Shown in pieces: positions 22,567-25,391 of a stretch of 25,391 bases of DNA (the stretch's first letter is position 1; the number at the start of each line of letters is the position of its first letter). Source of the stretch: M3007 sp046153695. Its GTDB lineage: Bacteria; Bacteroidota; Bacteroidia; Chitinophagales; Saprospiraceae. Below the pieces are notes generated by a model. It worked only from the letters and a program-made list of their open reading frames with translations, made no database searches and was not told the DNA's origin. The position numbers and the translations under genes were made by a program. Where the stretch lies: NCBI GenBank assembly GCA_046153695.1, contig JBJXEZ010000185.1, positions 1 through 25,391 of the forward strand. Reading direction: 5' to 3'.

Positions 22567-23760
22567 ATGGACATTTACACACAAAAATCGAAGTGGAAGT
22601 GGTACTTGGCCGCTGCCGGTGTGGGCATCGTGGCCATCTCTTTGTACTACACAAAATATATTGCAGACAAATTAGTAGAGCGGGAGGAAGAACAGGCGCT
22701 TCAGTTTGCCGAGGCCGTCAAGCAGATCAATCGCAACGATTTGGACATCAACTGCGATCTGACCCTGCCGGGCAGAATCATCCAGCAAAATTTCACTATC
22801 CCGGTGGTTGTGCTGAATGAGCAGCGCGAGATCGAACTGTACCGGAATATTGACGACCGCAACCACGATTCGATACCCCTTGAGGAGGTGCGCCTGGCGC
22901 TCGACCGCATGATCGCCGCCGGTGCCGACACCCTGCCCATCAAGTATTTCTCCGATGTGGACAAACTCCTGATCTACGGGCACTCCAACCTGCTTTCTCT
23001 ACTCCAGTGGTACCCATTCGTGCAATTGTTCCTCATCGCCGTATTCATTTTTTTCGGATACCTCGGCTTTAGTGCAGCACGGCGGGCGGAAGAAAATCAA
23101 GTGTGGCTGGGTATGGCCAAGGAAACAGCGCACCAGCTCGGCACCCCGATCACGGCGATTCTAGGTTGGGTCGAAACGCTCAAGGCCGTGAACGAAAACA
23201 GCCCTGAAAATCAGGAGATGCTGGACGAGCTGCGCAACGATGTGACCCGGCTCGAGCTTGTCGCCGACCGTTTTTCCAAGATCGGGGCCAAACCCGAACT
23301 TACCCCCGTGAACATCTACGAACAATTAGCCATTTGCCGGGAGTATATGCAGCGCCGTTCGCCGCGCCGCGTCACCTTCGATTTTCCCGATCCTGCCCAA
23401 CATACGCCTCTGCTGACAGGCATCAATGCACCGCTATTCGACTGGGTGGTTGAAAACCTGCTTCGCAACGCCATTGATGCCATGGAAGGCGGTATCGGTG
23501 CCATTACCGCCACAGTGTACGAGGAACCGGGCCTTATTTGCTTCGATGTGACCGACACCGGCAAGGGCATTCCCGCCCGCAAGTTTACCACCGTATTCAA
23601 GCCCGGCTATTCCACCAAAACCCGCGGGTGGGGCCTTGGCCTTTCGTTGTCAAAACGCATCGTCGAGCAGTATCACGGCGGAAAAATTTTCGTGAAACGC
23701 TCCGAAGTGGACAAGGGAACCACGTTTTCGGTGAAACTACCTGTTTATGAAACAAAATGA
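22567..23760 (+). CDS. Membrane sensor histidine kinase
   Basis: The product has 397 residues from the ATG at 22567, preceded by AAAAGG; the open frame extends 21 codons upstream without support. There are two membrane segments, WYLAAAGVGIVAISLYYT (about 12-30) and WYPFVQLFLIAVFIFFGYLGF (about 148-168). Between them lies a ~115-residue extracytoplasmic sensor region. The dimerisation box is MAKETAHQLGTPITAILGW, with the phospho-acceptor His at about 189. The catalytic domain has VVENLLRNAIDAMEG (N box), DTGKGIPARKF (G1) and RGWGLGLSLSKRIVEQYHGG (G2). No response regulator is adjacent, so its partner must be encoded elsewhere. The next gene starts 14 bases inside its end, so both are translated from one transcript. 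Confidence 0.88.
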   Translation: MDIYTQKSKWKWYLAAAGVGIVAISLYYTKYIADKLVEREEEQALQFAEAVKQINRNDLDINCDLTLPGRIIQQNFTIPVVVLNEQREIELYRNIDDRNHDSIPLEEVRLALDRMIAAGADTLPIKYFSDVDKLLIYGHSNLLSLLQWYPFVQLFLIAVFIFFGYLGFSAARRAEENQVWLGMAKETAHQLGTPITAILGWVETLKAVNENSPENQEMLDELRNDVTRLELVADRFSKIGAKPELTPVNIYEQLAICREYMQRRSPRRVTFDFPDPAQHTPLLTGINAPLFDWVVENLLRNAIDAMEGGIGAITATVYEEPGLICFDVTDTGKGIPARKFTTVFKPGYSTKTRGWGLGLSLSKRIVEQYHGGKIFVKRSEVDKGTTFSVKLPVYETK

Positions 23761-25030
23761 CCGCCGCTGCTTCCTGTTTTTTCCGTTTCTTGCTCTGCCC
23801 TTGCTGCTTTCGGCCCAGTTCCTACAAGTGGGCCATCTTCCCTATCCGGGCATTTTGCTCGCTGGCTGCTGGCACCATGTGGACAGCCTAGGCAATGAAT
23901 ACGCCCTTGTAGGCACGAGCAAGGGCTTGAGTATCGTCGATGTGTCCGACCCGGCTCACCCTGTCCAGCGTTTTGCCGTGCCCGGCATCACCAACGGTTG
24001 GCGCGAGGTGAAAACCTGGGCTGGTTTTGCGTACGTCAGCACGGAGGCGGTCAACAGCGGCATCACTATCGTAGACCTGCGCAGCCTGCCCGACACAGTG
24101 GCCTGGAAAACCTGGTATGGCCCCGGAACAGATACGCTTATCCGCCGTAGCCATGCGCTTGCCTGTGCCGATGACCACCTCTATATTTTCGGCGGCACGC
24201 AGAAGGGCACGGTCATTTGCGACCTATCCGATCCGTGGAGCCCAGTCGTGAAAAGCATCCTCAACAAAGAATATGTACACGACGGCTATATCCGCGGCGA
24301 TACCCTTTGGGCCAGCGAAATCTACCTCGGACAGTTCACTGCTTTCGACGTTTCCGATAAGTCCAACCCTGTGCTGCTCGCTACCCAGTCCACGCCGGGG
24401 CGGTTCAACCACAACACCTGGCTCTCCGACAACGGACGTTACTTGTTCACCACCGACGAAAAACCGAACACTCCCCTCGGAGCCTTCGACATTTCCGACC
24501 TGAACAATATCACTCAACTAGACGTGTACTACCCCAGCCAACGGCCTACGTTTGAAGTACACAATGTGCGCGTAATCAACGATTTTTTGATAAATCCATC
24601 CTATGGAGGCCAGCTCACTATCGTGGATGGCCACCGCCCCGACAACCTGATCGAGACCGCGCATATTAGTCTCGGCAATTCCCTGGTTTGGGATGCCGAC
24701 CCGTACCTGCCCTCAGGCATTGTGTTTGCTACCGCCCGCAGCGAGGGCCTTTTTATTTACCAGCCTACCTACCAACGGGCGGCTTATATCGAGGGTCGCG
24801 TTAGGGATGCAGCTACCGGAAAACCGCTCGCCAAGGTGAAAGTGGTGGTGCAAAAAACCGCCAACAGCGACGTGTCACGTGCCGACGGAACATTCAAAAC
24901 CGGCACAGCCCAGCCCGGCACCTATAGTGTACAAGTGGGTAAAATCGGTTACAAACCGCTGACCCTGACGGACGTGGCCGTAAAAACCGGCGAAACGACG
25001 TGGTTGGAATTGACCCTCGAACGGTTTTAA
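23747..25030 (+). CDS. Secreted choice-of-anchor-B/LVIVD-repeat protein with a carboxypeptidase-regulatory-like domain
   Basis: The product has 427 residues. The signal peptide (CFLFFPFLALPLLLSAQ, cleavage near residue 23) is followed by a beta-propeller-like region with repeats such as YALVGTSKGLSIVDVSDPAH, FAYVSTEAVNSGITIVDL and LYIFGGTQKGTVICDLSDPW, plus conserved HDGYIRGDTLWASEIY and RFNHNTWLSDNGRYLFTTDE blocks (about residues 35-340). That pattern matches the choice-of-anchor B family, built of LVIVD repeats. The last 85 residues are a carboxypeptidase-regulatory-like beta sandwich (IEGRVRDAATGKPLAKVKVV, then GTYSVQVGKIGYKPL). A sorting domain is usual for this family, but here no T9SS domain is visible. 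It overlaps the kinase gene by 14 bases. No enzyme activity can be assigned. Confidence 0.8.
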   Translation: MKQNDRRCFLFFPFLALPLLLSAQFLQVGHLPYPGILLAGCWHHVDSLGNEYALVGTSKGLSIVDVSDPAHPVQRFAVPGITNGWREVKTWAGFAYVSTEAVNSGITIVDLRSLPDTVAWKTWYGPGTDTLIRRSHALACADDHLYIFGGTQKGTVICDLSDPWSPVVKSILNKEYVHDGYIRGDTLWASEIYLGQFTAFDVSDKSNPVLLATQSTPGRFNHNTWLSDNGRYLFTTDEKPNTPLGAFDISDLNNITQLDVYYPSQRPTFEVHNVRVINDFLINPSYGGQLTIVDGHRPDNLIETAHISLGNSLVWDADPYLPSGIVFATARSEGLFIYQPTYQRAAYIEGRVRDAATGKPLAKVKVVVQKTANSDVSRADGTFKTGTAQPGTYSVQVGKIGYKPLTLTDVAVKTGETTWLELTLERF

Positions 25031-25041
25031 ACAACTAGCCC

Positions 25042-25391
25042 ATGACCATCCTCCACCCCGACGACACCTTCCCAACCGAATTTCCCAAGGGAGCAGTATT
25101 GCTCTTAGACAAGCCTCTTGCATGGACATCGTTCGACGTAGTGAACAAGGTTCGCTACTTACTTACCCGCCGTTTGGGCATAAAAAAACTCAAAATTGGC
25201 CACGCCGGCACCCTCGATCCGCTAGCCACGGGGTTGCTCGTATTGTGTGCTGGCGAATACACCAAAAAAATTGACACCCTGCAGGCCGAGGAAAAGGAGT
25301 ACACCGGGACGTTCACCTTTGGGGCTACTACCGCGTCGCTTGACCGGGAAAAACCCGTGGACGCGACCTTCCCGACGGCACACCTGACCGA
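25042..25391 (+). CDS. truB: tRNA pseudouridine(55) synthase TruB, 5' part (runs off the window)
   Basis: The first 116 codons are present and the frame is open to the window edge. LLLDKPLAWTSFDVVNKVR (20-38) and the catalytic block KIGHAGTLDPLATGLL (51-66), with Asp59 as the expected nucleophile, identify TruB. A GEYTKKIDTL stretch and EKEYTGTFTFGATTASLD follow, as in Bacteroidota members. The enzyme converts U55 to pseudouridine in the T-loop of tRNAs. The ATG is 11 bases after the stop of the choice-of-anchor gene, so it may be read from the same transcript. Confidence 0.93.
   Translation, partial: MTILHPDDTFPTEFPKGAVLLLDKPLAWTSFDVVNKVRYLLTRRLGIKKLKIGHAGTLDPLATGLLVLCAGEYTKKIDTLQAEEKEYTGTFTFGATTASLDREKPVDATFPTAHLT

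Overview
The window is chromosomal DNA from a member of the Bacteroidota. Three things point there: C-terminal sorting domains of the type IX secretion system (T9SS) on two secreted metalloproteases, start regions that are A-rich and mostly lack a Shine-Dalgarno site, and promoters of the TTTG-N19-TAnnTTTG kind. The gene mix (CrtI/CrtB carotenoid genes, fibre-like surface proteins, choice-of-anchor and LVIVD proteins, a DUF5706 membrane protein) and the fairly high G+C would fit a Saprospiria/Lewinella-like or Chitinophagia-like lineage, but the rank below phylum is a guess. I see no prophage, insertion sequence, CRISPR array or rRNA.

Positions 1-5705 run on the + strand. They hold a membrane-anchored ankyrin-repeat protein, a DUF3667 membrane protein, and then a close-packed run behind a good promoter at 1825-1855: a DUF1801 protein, a PhnB-like VOC protein, an unusual PhnB-PhnB-SRPBCC triple fusion, a DUF2064/TIGR04282-type glycosyltransferase that lacks an ATG start, and a polyprenyl diphosphate synthase. 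A convergent long-chain acyl-CoA synthetase (5802-7637, -) follows, then the only long gene-free stretch (7638-8077), then a TPR protein (8078-9112, +).

Positions 9132-17030, all on the - strand, are the most interesting part. A two-gene surface module occurs twice in tandem. In the direction of transcription each copy has an array of four 11-bp helically phased repeats, a conserved promoter, a fibre-like secreted protein, a T9SS-exported metzincin metalloprotease, and a hairpin built on the same stem sequence. The two copies are nearly identical at their outer ends (promoter and fibre N-terminus; sorting domain and hairpin), but the protease catalytic parts are clearly different. This suggests a conserved frame with an exchangeable payload. 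One fibre gene also carries an in-frame expansion of a 51-bp repeat.

Positions 17041-22415, also on the - strand, contain a protein with a degenerate HD domain fused to a Pycsar-effector-type membrane domain (DUF5706), a tRNA-Leu(GAG) with its own terminator, a small lipoprotein, two unrecognised coiled-coil proteins, and the carotenoid genes crtB and crtI. The order of transcription is crtI, crtB, the two coiled-coil genes, then the lipoprotein, with very short gaps after crtB. The diphosphate synthase at 4731 could supply the precursor for CrtB.

Positions 22567-25391 run on the + strand: a sensor histidine kinase overlapped by a choice-of-anchor-B type secreted protein, then the 5' part of truB, which is cut by the window end.
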